Positions 15,056 to 23,633 of a DNA stretch of 47,983 nt are shown here, piece by piece. The DNA comes from an uncultured Candidatus Melainabacteria bacterium. Lineage in GTDB: Bacteria; Cyanobacteriota; Vampirovibrionia; Gastranaerophilales; Gastranaerophilaceae. Below the pieces are notes generated by a model that was not told the DNA's origin, ran no database searches, and saw only the letters and a list, made by a program, of their open reading frames with translations. Both the position numbers and the translations under genes were made by a program. Location: NCBI GenBank assembly GCA_934747335.1, contig CAKVGS010000013.1, positions 1 through 47,983 of the forward strand, written 5' to 3'. Position 1 is the first letter of the stretch, and the number at the start of each line of letters is the position of its first letter.

Positions 15056-15118
15056 ATTTAATATATAAGGGTTGTATAACTTCGAAAAAGAGTTAAACTA
15101 AAAGTAGAGGTTTAAACA

Positions 15119-15478
15119 ATGAGTGCAATTTCACACGTAAATACATCTGACTATTCACATTTACTCGACAGTGTTCAATTGGCAAAAGCTTATAATGCGC
15201 CAACTGATAGAGGAGCATCCCGAGAAACTCTCGTTACTCCTAACGAACCTACTCAAAGTATTGATTTAAGTAACTATTATCAAAACGTACCGTCAGGTGA
15301 CATTATTCAAACCGTAGCGGAAAATGTTACGCAATCAGCTAATGACTTGAACAATGCAATGGTTGCAGCATTGGAAAACGGCTACACAGTTCAAGATGCG
15401 GTAAACATCCAACAAGCAAAGGCTGCTTATGAAGCAAATTACAAAGTTGCACAGTCTACTTTTGAAATTGCGGTTTAA
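15119..15478 (+). CDS. Small protein of unknown function next to flhA
   Basis: I do not recognise this 119-residue protein. The first 55 residues are polar and Ser/Thr/Asn rich. The rest is probably helical, ending in a coiled-coil-like segment with ANYKVAQSTFE. Short proteins with such C-terminal helices occur among flagellar axial components, and this one converges on flhA with a 21-nt gap, but that is only context. There is no signal peptide, cysteine or membrane segment. AGAGG (15105-15109) lies 9 nt before the ATG, supporting translation. A perfect 18-bp palindrome upstream suggests regulated expression. Confidence 0.6.
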   Translation: MSAISHVNTSDYSHLLDSVQLAKAYNAPTDRGASRETLVTPNEPTQSIDLSNYYQNVPSGDIIQTVAENVTQSANDLNNAMVAALENGYTVQDAVNIQQAKAAYEANYKVAQSTFEIAV

Positions 15479-15499
15479 TTTACTATTTTAGTTCAGGTT

Positions 15500-17593
15500 T
15501 TAATATCCGCTGTTTTCGCCAATCGTATCAACGGCTTCAACCTTGATGTCTGTAATCAATTCCGAATAAGAGATTACAACAATAGTTGGAATGTGGCGTT
15601 CTAACAATTGATATAATGGCAACCTAATTCTAGGAGAACACAAGATTACAGGCTGTTGTCCTATTGATTGATGCGCTCTCATCAATGTCATTGCGGTAGA
15701 TTCAATCAAATCTTGTACCTGCATTGGATTAAGCAAGAACATTGTACCAAGCTCTGTTCTTTGACAGCTGTCATCAAGCGTTTTTTCCCATTCAGGTGAA
15801 AGTGTCAGAGCATAAAGCACGTGATCGCGGTCAACATTACTTAAACAAATTTGACGGCCTAAAGCTGCACGCAAACGTTCGGATAAGATATCAGGTTCTT
15901 TAGAAAATCTCGCATAGTCGCACAAACGTTCAAATACAAAAATAATATCCTTGATAGAAACCTTTTCTCTGATTAAGTTTACAAAAATCTTTCTCAAATC
16001 TGAAGTAGAGATAATTGCAGGAACCAAGTCGTTTACAAGAGTCGGGTCTTGAGAACGTACAAGTTCCATAAGCTTAAGAACGTCTGTTTTTGTCATAACT
16101 TCGTCAACATGTTTTCTTACACATTCTTGTAAGTGTGTAACAAGAACGTCTGTCGCATCAACGGCTGTAACATTCTTAGTAGCTCTTGCATCATCTTGAG
16201 AAATCCAGTATGCTTGAGTTTGATAAGTAGGGTCAACGCCGACAATTGCATCTTCTGGAATTGTTTTCTTAACAGAATCCCATTGATCGGCAATTACCAT
16301 GTATTTACCCGGATATACATAACCTGACGCAACGACATTGTTACGAATAGAAATTACATACTCGTTAGCTTCTAAGGCAGATGAATCCATAATACGAATG
16401 TTTGGCAAAATGTAACCCAATTCATCCGTAACTCTTTGACGTAAAGCGGCAATCTTAGCAAGCAATTGACCTTCCTGATCAGGATCGGCAATTACGAGCA
16501 AGCCTGCACCAACTTGTAAACTCAATACGTCAACACCAAGTCTTTCGTACATCTTGTTAGGGTTAACCAAGTCTTGCATATTTTGACGTACGCTTTCCAA
16601 TTGACCCAATTGAGATTGAACGTCAGCGTTAACTAATACTGAGAAGCCTGCAACAGCCAAGATTATTGTAAAACATAGGAATGGGAAGAACGGCAAACCT
16701 GTAATAGGCGAACTTATTGTAATCAAACCTAAGAACAATGCAGCAAAGAACAATGAATAAGGCTTTGCCATAATTTGCGCAGTCAAATCACCACCCAATG
16801 AAGTGCTTGTTGCAGAAGCACGTGTCATTACGATACCTGCTGAGATTGACATCAAAAGTGATGGAAGCTGTGACGCCAAACCGTCACCGATTGTTAAAAC
16901 GGTGTATTTTCCGACTGCGTCTGCAATTGGCATTTGGTTAACCAAACAACCGATTGTCAAACCACCTACAATGTTAATTATAACGATAATGATACCAGCC
17001 ATGGTATCACCTTTTACGAACTTCATGGAACCATCCATAGAACCGAACAAGCTTGATTCTCGTTGGAGGTCTTCACGTCTTTTTACTGCTTCTTCCGGTG
17101 AAATTAATCCTGCGTTAAAGTCGGCGTCAATTGTCATCTGTTTTCCGGGCATAGCGTCTAAGGCGAAACGTGCAGATACTTCGGCAATACGTTCGGCACC
17201 TTTTGTAATTACCATGAACTGTACAACCGTAATAATCAAGAAGATTACACCACCTACAATCATGTTACCGCCGGTTACAAACGTTCCAAACGCGTGTACT
17301 ACTTCTCCGGCGTCACCTTTTGCAAGAATAAGTCTTGTTGAAGCGATAGAAAGTACCAGACGGAACATTGTACCCAAAAGAATAATTGAAGGAAATGCCG
17401 CCAATTCTAACGGTTTTTGGACATACAAAGATATCATCAAAAGCACAATACCAAGCGTGATATTCAAGCTTATTGAAAAATTGATAACCCAATTTGGCAT
17501 CTCCATAATCAAGATTAAAACAAGAGTCATTACGAAGAGTGCCAAAAATATTTCTGATATAGGTTTGCTCTGTTGTTGTCCTTCCGCTGCCAT
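15500..17593 (-). CDS. flhA: Flagellar biosynthesis protein FlhA (export gate)
   Basis: Nonameric membrane gate of the flagellar type III export apparatus. At 697 residues it is full length. The N-terminal half has about eight membrane helices. The FHIPEP family signature is visible at RFALDAMPGKQMTIDADFNAGLI with the preceding TKGAERIAEVSA, near residues 130-165. The cytoplasmic domain begins about residue 340 and ends with SYSELITDIKVEAVDTI, typical of FlhA. AAAGGA precedes the ATG on the minus strand. It is the third gene of a FliG-like - fliH - flhA cluster and is separated from fliH by a GC-rich palindromic repeat that could affect readthrough. Confidence 0.96.
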   Translation of the reverse strand: MAAEGQQQSKPISEIFLALFVMTLVLILIMEMPNWVINFSISLNITLGIVLLMISLYVQKPLELAAFPSIILLGTMFRLVLSIASTRLILAKGDAGEVVHAFGTFVTGGNMIVGGVIFLIITVVQFMVITKGAERIAEVSARFALDAMPGKQMTIDADFNAGLISPEEAVKRREDLQRESSLFGSMDGSMKFVKGDTMAGIIIVIINIVGGLTIGCLVNQMPIADAVGKYTVLTIGDGLASQLPSLLMSISAGIVMTRASATSTSLGGDLTAQIMAKPYSLFFAALFLGLITISSPITGLPFFPFLCFTIILAVAGFSVLVNADVQSQLGQLESVRQNMQDLVNPNKMYERLGVDVLSLQVGAGLLVIADPDQEGQLLAKIAALRQRVTDELGYILPNIRIMDSSALEANEYVISIRNNVVASGYVYPGKYMVIADQWDSVKKTIPEDAIVGVDPTYQTQAYWISQDDARATKNVTAVDATDVLVTHLQECVRKHVDEVMTKTDVLKLMELVRSQDPTLVNDLVPAIISTSDLRKIFVNLIREKVSIKDIIFVFERLCDYARFSKEPDILSERLRAALGRQICLSNVDRDHVLYALTLSPEWEKTLDDSCQRTELGTMFLLNPMQVQDLIESTAMTLMRAHQSIGQQPVILCSPRIRLPLYQLLERHIPTIVVISYSELITDIKVEAVDTIGENSGY

Positions 17594-17620
17594 TTTGTCC
17601 TTTTGAAAGGTTTTGTAAAA

Positions 17621-17656
17621 CCCCTCACCCTAACCCTCTCCCGCAAGGGGCGAGGG
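17621..17656. repeat. CCCTC-type palindromic repeat between fliH and flhA
   Basis: CCCCTCACCCTAACCCTCTC followed by CCGCAAGGGGCGAGGG. GC-rich and partly self-complementary, same family as the scpA insertion and the 34471 element. Confidence 0.7.
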
Positions 17657-17664
17657 AATTAAGT

Positions 17665-18444
17665 TTATATTCCTTCTATTGCTTTTTTAATGATTTCTAA
17701 TTGAGTGTCAATCGACGCATCAACAATACCGTTATTTGTCTGAAAAATACATCCGCCTTCTTCTATTGAAGGGTCTGCTATAATATTAACTTTAGCGTCA
17801 ATCCCATATTCGTAAGTTATATTCGGCAAAGTGTCCTTAATAAACTGTACGGCTTGAGGTTTAACTCTAATATTAATTTTTGGTTCGCTTTTTGATACCG
17901 TTTTAAGTACATCCACAATCGTATTGACTAAAACTTGTGGATCGCTTTCAACTTCTTTTTTAATAATCTTTTTGGCTATATCAACACTGATTTCTAAAAT
18001 ATCAGGTGCGATATATTCAAAAACATTTTTTGGAGCATTCATAAATTCTGAAAAACTGTTGCGAAAAGTTTCCATATCCGCATTTGCCTGCTCCATACCT
18101 TTTCTGTAACCTTCTTCAAAAGCTGATTTTTTAATATTTTCAGCTTCTTCTTGCGCTCTGGAAACAAGATTTCTATCATCAATTCTACGATAACCGCGTC
18201 TTCTAGAACCGCGTCTGCGTTCCTGACGCTGTGTAAAATCAATGTTTTCGATATCAAATAAATCTATTTCAGGCTCTTGCGGAGCTTGAGGTTGAGGAGC
18301 TTCTTGAATAATATCTTCCTCTACGACAGAATGTTGCTCAACATTTTCAATTTCAGAAATTTGAGCATCAGAAACTTGAGCCTCAACTTTTTTAGGCTCT
18401 GATTTTTCTACCTTCCCCCTCAAATTTCTTTTTTTGATTATCAT
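17665..18444 (-). CDS. fliH: Flagellar assembly protein FliH
   Basis: Stator-like regulator of the flagellar ATPase FliI. The C-terminal half is canonical: FEEGYRKGMEQA (residues about 103-114), DIAKKIIKKEV, and the ending GGCIFQTNNGIVDASIDTQL-EIIKKAI, the FliH/SctL signature. The N-terminal 95 residues are acidic and Pro/Gln/Glu rich with an Arg-rich patch (RQERRRGSRRRGYRR), a variable region in this family. The gene starts 9 bp after the FliG-like gene ends, so the two are cotranscribed. fliI is not in the window. Confidence 0.88.
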   Translation of the reverse strand: MIIKKRNLRGKVEKSEPKKVEAQVSDAQISEIENVEQHSVVEEDIIQEAPQPQAPQEPEIDLFDIENIDFTQRQERRRGSRRRGYRRIDDRNLVSRAQEEAENIKKSAFEEGYRKGMEQANADMETFRNSFSEFMNAPKNVFEYIAPDILEISVDIAKKIIKKEVESDPQVLVNTIVDVLKTVSKSEPKINIRVKPQAVQFIKDTLPNITYEYGIDAKVNIIADPSIEEGGCIFQTNNGIVDASIDTQLEIIKKAIEGI

Positions 18445-18453
18445 ATAAAAGTA

Positions 18454-19506
18454 TTATACACTCTCTTCAATGTATTGTGCAACAATTCCCGCAACTTTTA
18501 ACGGCAAATCCGAATACTCACCGTCATAGGCTTGCGCAATAAACCTTTTTACAAGCGGACGCTCGTTTTTTATAACTTTTTCAATACGCTCTCTAGGAGT
18601 TTCTCTATATATTCTTAACAAATCTCCAAGAACATTTTCCTTTGTAAGCTTACGCTTAATCGGAAGATACTCTTTCATTTCTTTAAGGCAATCTGTTACC
18701 AAATCCCCGTCAAGATGCGATTCCAAATCCGCCATATTCATATATTGAGAAATCGCTAACGAATCGTTGGAATCAAATTTATTAAGAATTGTCGTAACTT
18801 TGTCTTGTGACATAAGTTTTAAAACAAGAGCCAAAGACATAAGTTTCATTTGCTTGTTTGTAATTCCTTGAGGCATAGAAACATTTGCTTGTTTTGCCTG
18901 ACGCTTTTGTTCTCTTTGTTTTTGACGTTCCAGTCTGCGTTGTTCTGCGTCTTGAACATTCTGTTGTGCTTCTTGCGCCTGTGCTTGTCTTTGTCGTTCT
19001 TGTTCGGCTTGAGCCTGCTGAGCCATAGCATCAATATTTGATTGGCTTTCAGCTTTATTTTTAGTATCTTCGTCAATAACACCTTTTTGTTGAAGTTCTT
19101 CAATACTTTGGTTATAAACCTTGATTACATGGTGTTCTACGGCTTGCAATAATTGATCTTGCGGGATTTTTCTAATAACGGCCTGTTTTGCAACTTCAAA
19201 AATAGTAAATGCAATTTTTTGCATAATACTATCCCAATATTGAGGAAGAATACCTGAATGAATTAAGTCGATTGATTTGTGGAACGACCATTCTGCAATA
19301 ATTTGAGTAATGAATACCGCTTGGTCTGCATTTAAATTAAGCTGTTGGTCGTTATACAAAGCTTCTCCGGCAAGAAGTGTAAAGTTGCCTAGAGTTTTTA
19401 CAATGTATTCTTTTTCTCTGTCTTCCAGCTCTTTGGGAACAAGCTCTTTAGCTTGCTCTGACATAGATGCTGCAAAACCTTTATAATCAAAACCTTCGAT
19501 TGGCAT
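18454..19506 (-). CDS. FliG-like flagellar protein
   Basis: The 350-residue protein has three parts. An N-terminal helical domain (1-150) is not recognised. A Gln/Arg/Glu-rich low-complexity linker (about 155-210, AQQAQAEQERQRQAQAQEAQ) probably forms a coiled coil. A C-terminal domain (LALVLKLMSQDKVTTILNKF...ISQYMNMADLES) resembles the FliG armadillo-like region where helices sense MS-ring and motor partners. Position directly before fliH matches fliG in classical fliFGHI operons. I cannot see the conserved charged torque helix of true FliG with confidence. It may be a motor-switch protein or a lineage-specific variant. Confidence 0.5.
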   Translation of the reverse strand: MPIEGFDYKGFAASMSEQAKELVPKELEDREKEYIVKTLGNFTLLAGEALYNDQQLNLNADQAVFITQIIAEWSFHKSIDLIHSGILPQYWDSIMQKIAFTIFEVAKQAVIRKIPQDQLLQAVEHHVIKVYNQSIEELQQKGVIDEDTKNKAESQSNIDAMAQQAQAEQERQRQAQAQEAQQNVQDAEQRRLERQKQREQKRQAKQANVSMPQGITNKQMKLMSLALVLKLMSQDKVTTILNKFDSNDSLAISQYMNMADLESHLDGDLVTDCLKEMKEYLPIKRKLTKENVLGDLLRIYRETPRERIEKVIKNERPLVKRFIAQAYDGEYSDLPLKVAGIVAQYIEESV

Positions 19507-19605
19507 AAGTTTATCCTTGTTGTTAATGAGTTATCAGATATAAAAATCCCTATTGTATTATACATTAGGAAGTTTGTTTTAACCTCATATATTTAATTGA
19601 AAAAA

Positions 19606-20646
19606 TCAATTTGACAAATTTTTAACCAAAAACTCCGTAAAATCTTCTACTTTGTATTGACCGAAAGAAAACAAATTAAGTGCTGCTTCACAACCCAAGC
19701 AAGCCGTCAATACAGTTTTTGCGCCACTGGCTTTTATGTTGTTGTGTTTATTTTTGAATAACTTTGACAGAATTTTATATTCACCAATCTTTGTAACTCC
19801 ATTCAAGCCGCAACAAGTATCGAAATCTTTCATTTCCTTATATTCAAGGTTTTCCGTACTTTTCAATATCCGTTCTATATCTTTAAAATTATCTATATTA
19901 CAAGGTTTATGGAAAGTTACCGTTCGTTTTTTCTTTAATTTTAACTTCAAATTATTTTCTACAATATATTCAAATATATTTTTCACATTGATTTCATCCG
20001 AAAACTTCTTTATTGTCTTTTCGCAACTTGCACAAGTTGTTACAATATCCGTAATCCCTGATTCTTTAACAAGATTCATAAAATCTTTTTTTGCTTCTTC
20101 AAAAGAAGCAACATCTCCTCTAACCATATAAGGAATTCCGCAACAGCTAAAATTTGGAGTTATAACTTCTACATTACAAGCATTTAAAAGCTTGACAACA
20201 GCATTGTTGCCTTTGATTTTCCCGCTGCAACCGCCAAAATAAATAACCTTTTTATCAAACTTTTTAGATTTTATATTTTTAGAAAAAACACTTAGAATTT
20301 TTATTCCAAAACCAAAAATAAAATATTTTTGAACAAAAGAAATTAGTTTTTCTATCGGATGATGCTTAAAATATTCTGCCTTAGCCGAAGTAATAATATC
20401 TACAATGTCTATTCCACTCGGACAAAATTTTGAACAAGCACCGCATTTAAGACATAAGTCAAGATAGCGATTGAGCTTTGCGGACATTTTCAAATCACCT
20501 TTGAGAAATCCTCTAAGCATAATAAATTGTCCTCTCGAAACAGAACAATCGTTACCTGTAATTTTATAAATAGGACAAACCGCCTGACAAAGTCCGCACT
20601 TTGAGCAAGAATGAATATTTTCTTTATACTCTGACAAATTTTTCAT
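19606..20646 (-). CDS. GlcF-like Fe-S / cysteine-rich (CCG) oxidoreductase subunit
   Basis: Two 4Fe-4S motifs (CSKCGLCQAVCP near residue 13 and CLKCGACSKFCP near residue 67) precede two CCG domains (NFSCCGIPY and FDTCCGLNG, each with partner Cys). This is the layout of GlcF/HdrB-type subunits that pass electrons from a flavin 2-hydroxyacid dehydrogenase. The catalytic GlcD-type partner is not adjacent. At 346 residues it is slightly short for GlcF. No Shine-Dalgarno sequence is present: TG-T-TACGAT (-10 at 20653-20658) ends 6 nt before the ATG, suggesting a leaderless mRNA. It is monocistronic, divergent from kdsD. Confidence 0.85.
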   Translation of the reverse strand: MKNLSEYKENIHSCSKCGLCQAVCPIYKITGNDCSVSRGQFIMLRGFLKGDLKMSAKLNRYLDLCLKCGACSKFCPSGIDIVDIITSAKAEYFKHHPIEKLISFVQKYFIFGFGIKILSVFSKNIKSKKFDKKVIYFGGCSGKIKGNNAVVKLLNACNVEVITPNFSCCGIPYMVRGDVASFEEAKKDFMNLVKESGITDIVTTCASCEKTIKKFSDEINVKNIFEYIVENNLKLKLKKKRTVTFHKPCNIDNFKDIERILKSTENLEYKEMKDFDTCCGLNGVTKIGEYKILSKLFKNKHNNIKASGAKTVLTACLGCEAALNLFSFGQYKVEDFTEFLVKNLSN

Positions 20647-20784
20647 AAGAATATCGTAACATAATCCGCCTTTATTTTGTACGTTTACACGAATTATAAC
20701 CTTTAATATAAATTATATTTTTATAGATATAATTTTATAAATTAAAAATTTGTAGTAAAATATTCTCAAAGGAGTTTTAAGAAT

Positions 20785-21768
20785 ATGGCTTTAGAAATGC
20801 AACAATCACAAATGGAACTTGATAGAATTTCTGCAATCAAAACAATTGATTCTGAAATTGATACCATTAATCATTTAAAAGACTCGGTTAAAGCTGAAAA
20901 TCTCACTAAAGCCTTAGATTTTATGCAGAACTCCAAAGGTAGAATTATTATTACCGGCATGGGAAAATCAGGTCATATAGGACGTAAAATCGCGGCATCA
21001 TTAGCATCAACCGGAACTCCGTCATTTTTTGTTCATCCGGCAGAGGCAAGCCATGGGGATTTGGGTATGATTACAGAAGATGATATTGTAATCGCCATAT
21101 CTAACAGCGGTGAATCAAGAGAATTAGTTGATATTTTAAATTATTGCAAACGATTTGGAATAAAACTTATTGCAATTACAAAAAACGCTGAAAGTTCTTT
21201 GGGTAAAGCCGGTGACGTAGTTTTAGAGCTTCCGAATAATGGCGAAGCTTGTCCGCTCGGACTTGCACCGACAAGCTCGACCACTGCTACACTTGTCCTT
21301 GGTGATATTTTAACGATTGGAATGATTGAAAGAAAAGGTTTCTCAAAAGAAGATTTTAACGACAGACATCCGGGAGGAAAACTGGGTTCTATCTTGAAAC
21401 GCGTTTCTGATTTGATGCATACAGGTCAAGAAATGCCTATTTTAGATGAAAATTCAAATATGCAAGCAGTGCTTTTAGAAATGACTTCAAAGCGTTTGGG
21501 CTGTGTCGGCTTCATAAATCAATCAGGTGAATTAACAGGTATTTTAACTGATGGTGATTTAAGAAGATGCTTATCTTCAAAAATTTTAGAAGAAAAAGCT
21601 ATTGATTTAATGACGCACAATCCAAAAACAATTTCACCAAATGCAATGACAGCAGAAGCTTTAAAGATTATGCATGATAAGAAAATTACAAACCTTTTTG
21701 TATTGGAAGGCAAAAAACCTGTCGGCGTAATTCATATTCACGATTTGCTTAATAACGGAGTTGCGTAA
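20785..21768 (+). CDS. kdsD: Arabinose-5-phosphate isomerase (SIS + two CBS domains)
   Basis: Converts ribulose-5-phosphate to arabinose-5-phosphate, the first step to Kdo. The SIS domain (about 40-175) shows GMGKSGHIGRKIAASLASTG, HPAEASHGDLGMI and SNSGESRELVD. DRHPGGKLG links to two CBS domains (about 205-327). The length of 327 is normal. AAAGGAG precedes the ATG by about 10 nt. A CDF transporter starts 3 nt after its stop, so they share an mRNA. Presence implies a Kdo-containing outer surface, in keeping with a Gram-negative envelope. GutQ/KpsF paralogues cannot be told apart by sequence alone. Confidence 0.92.
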   Translation: MALEMQQSQMELDRISAIKTIDSEIDTINHLKDSVKAENLTKALDFMQNSKGRIIITGMGKSGHIGRKIAASLASTGTPSFFVHPAEASHGDLGMITEDDIVIAISNSGESRELVDILNYCKRFGIKLIAITKNAESSLGKAGDVVLELPNNGEACPLGLAPTSSTTATLVLGDILTIGMIERKGFSKEDFNDRHPGGKLGSILKRVSDLMHTGQEMPILDENSNMQAVLLEMTSKRLGCVGFINQSGELTGILTDGDLRRCLSSKILEEKAIDLMTHNPKTISPNAMTAEALKIMHDKKITNLFVLEGKKPVGVIHIHDLLNNGVA

Positions 21769-21771
21769 ATT

Positions 21772-22650
21772 ATGGATATAAATATAGAAAAGAAATTCGC
21801 AGCGGGACTTTCAATAACCTCAAATGCGTTAGTTATTGCCACAAAAATTATTGCAGGTATGGTTTCGGGAAGCATCAGTATAATTTCAGAAGCAATCCAT
21901 TCTTTATCGGATTTCTTAGCTTCTGTATTAACATTTTTTGCCGTAACTCGTTCTGCTGAACCTGCTGATAAAAATCACCCGTTTGGTCATGGCAAATATG
22001 AAGATATGTCAGGTTTTATAGAAGGCGGTTTAATTATTTTTGCAGGCTTCTTTATTATATATGAAGCAGTAAGCAAATTAATAAAAGGTTATACTTTAGA
22101 ATCTGATTCTATGCTTGGAATTTATGTTATGGCTTTTGCTGTTATTGCAAATTTTTTAGTAAGCAGATATCTTTTTTATGTGGCAAAAAAATCTGACTCC
22201 GTTTCACTTTTAGCAGATGCAGAACATTTGAGCACCGATATTTTTTCTTCTTTAGGGGTTTTTATTGGATTAGTTTTAATAAAAATTACGGGTATAGCTG
22301 CATTAGACCCGATTATTGCCTTAATTGTGGCTTTAATTATTTTACAAGCAGGCTTTTCAATTTCAAAAGAAACCTTAAATAACTTATTGGATGGATCTTT
22401 ACCAAGTGAAGATATTGCTAAGATTGAAGAAATTCTAAAAAAGAATTCCGTTATTAAAGGATATAAAAACATCAAAGGCAGAAAATCAGGACAATATAAA
22501 GATATAGAGTTGACGCTTTTATTTAATCCCGATATGAAAATCAGCTGCGCTCATAATGTTTGCGACCAAATAGAAAATGAAATTAAATCTAATTTAGGAT
22601 TAGTAAATACAACAATCCACGCAGAACCTTATATTCTTGAAAAAGCCTAA
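21772..22650 (+). CDS. Cation diffusion facilitator (CDF) transporter
   Basis: Proton-coupled efflux pump for divalent metals such as Zn, Mn or Fe. Six membrane helices fill residues 10-205 and a cytoplasmic CDF C-terminal domain ends the 292-residue protein. Metal-site residues are visible as HSLSD (H43, D47) in TM2 and DAEHLSTD in TM5; the loop HPFGHGKYE is the family signature. A His rather than Asp in TM2 often goes with Zn selectivity, but this is only suggestive. It starts 3 nt after kdsD. It ends overlapping the stop of the convergent glycosyltransferase gene. Confidence 0.92.
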   Translation: MDINIEKKFAAGLSITSNALVIATKIIAGMVSGSISIISEAIHSLSDFLASVLTFFAVTRSAEPADKNHPFGHGKYEDMSGFIEGGLIIFAGFFIIYEAVSKLIKGYTLESDSMLGIYVMAFAVIANFLVSRYLFYVAKKSDSVSLLADAEHLSTDIFSSLGVFIGLVLIKITGIAALDPIIALIVALIILQAGFSISKETLNNLLDGSLPSEDIAKIEEILKKNSVIKGYKNIKGRKSGQYKDIELTLLFNPDMKISCAHNVCDQIENEIKSNLGLVNTTIHAEPYILEKA

Positions 22651-23594
22651 TTTTTATTTTCCAATTCAAGTCTTTTCAATCGATTTTGTACATCTTCCAT
22701 AATCTTACGATTAATAGAAAGCAAATCTCCGATGATTGCAATTATTCCCATCTGAACAGCTGATATTAAAAGAATTGCTGCTAATATCAAAGATTGAATA
22801 TGACCGTTTCCGTTTCCAAATGCAAAATAATATAGAAATCGTCCTGCAATAATAAATCCGAACAATGCAAGCAAGCCTGCAATTGTTATAAAAAATCTGA
22901 ATGGGCGATAAACAATAAACATTCTTATCGTCGTTTTCATTGATTTAAAAATATAATCAAATATATTTTTAACTAATTTAGACTCTCGAAGCTGTTCGTT
23001 TACCCTGATTGGAACAGAAACAACTTTTAATCCCTTTGCACTCGCTTGCAGAAGAGTTTCCATCGTATAAGTATAGCTATCAAATACATTAATCTTTATT
23101 GCAGCGTCTTTGGAAAAAGCTCTAAACCCGCTTGGCGCATCTTCAACTTGGGTTGAAGACAAAAGCCTAAGGACAAATGAACCCAATTTTTGAAAAATCT
23201 TTTTTGTCGGAGAAAATTCTTTTATTGAAAAAATATCTCTTGCACCAATTACTATATCAGCTTTTTTCTCCAAAATAGGTTTAACAAGTTTTGCAATATC
23301 GTCCGCACAATACTGATTATCAGCGTCCGTATTAACTATGATATCCGCTCCTAAATTCAAAGCTTCTTGCAAACCGCACCTAAAAGCGTTTGCTAAACCT
23401 TTGTTTGGTTTGATATTAAAAACTTTTGCGCCCCATTTTTGGGCGATTTCTGCCGAGTTATCAGTCGAACCGTCATTAATTACAAGGACTTGAATCTCAC
23501 TAATTCCTTCGACCGCTTTCGGCAATGCATCAAGCGTAGTCAAAAGTGTTTTTTCTTCGTTAAAACAAGGTATTTGAATAATAAGCTTTGTCAT
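22647..23594 (-). CDS. GT2 glycosyltransferase, polyprenyl-phosphate sugar synthase type
   Basis: The GT-A domain has IPCFNEEKTL, VINDGSTDNS and the metal site NTDADNQY. DAPSGFRAF is typical of dolichol/undecaprenyl-phosphate mannose- or glucose-synthase relatives. Two hydrophobic segments near the C-terminus (FFITIAGLLALFGFIIAG and SLILAAILLISAVQMGIIAI) anchor it. The frame opens at 23630, but ATG 23594 is the real start. TTGCCA (23625-23630), a 17-nt spacer and TATAAT (23602-23607) place transcription start at that ATG, with no Shine-Dalgarno sequence. It is divergent from a GT-C enzyme that probably uses its lipid-linked sugar. Confidence 0.88.
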   Translation of the reverse strand: MTKLIIQIPCFNEEKTLLTTLDALPKAVEGISEIQVLVINDGSTDNSAEIAQKWGAKVFNIKPNKGLANAFRCGLQEALNLGADIIVNTDADNQYCADDIAKLVKPILEKKADIVIGARDIFSIKEFSPTKKIFQKLGSFVLRLLSSTQVEDAPSGFRAFSKDAAIKINVFDSYTYTMETLLQASAKGLKVVSVPIRVNEQLRESKLVKNIFDYIFKSMKTTIRMFIVYRPFRFFITIAGLLALFGFIIAGRFLYYFAFGNGNGHIQSLILAAILLISAVQMGIIAIIGDLLSINRKIMEDVQNRLKRLELENKN

Positions 23595-23633
23595 GTAAAA
23601 TATTATATATAAAGAAAGAGGGAGTGGCAAGAT

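Noticed and set aside
16803..17606. A 267-residue open frame on the plus strand opposite flhA
   Set aside because: It is fully antisense to the well-supported flhA, has low-complexity composition, and has no recognisable motif or ribosome site.
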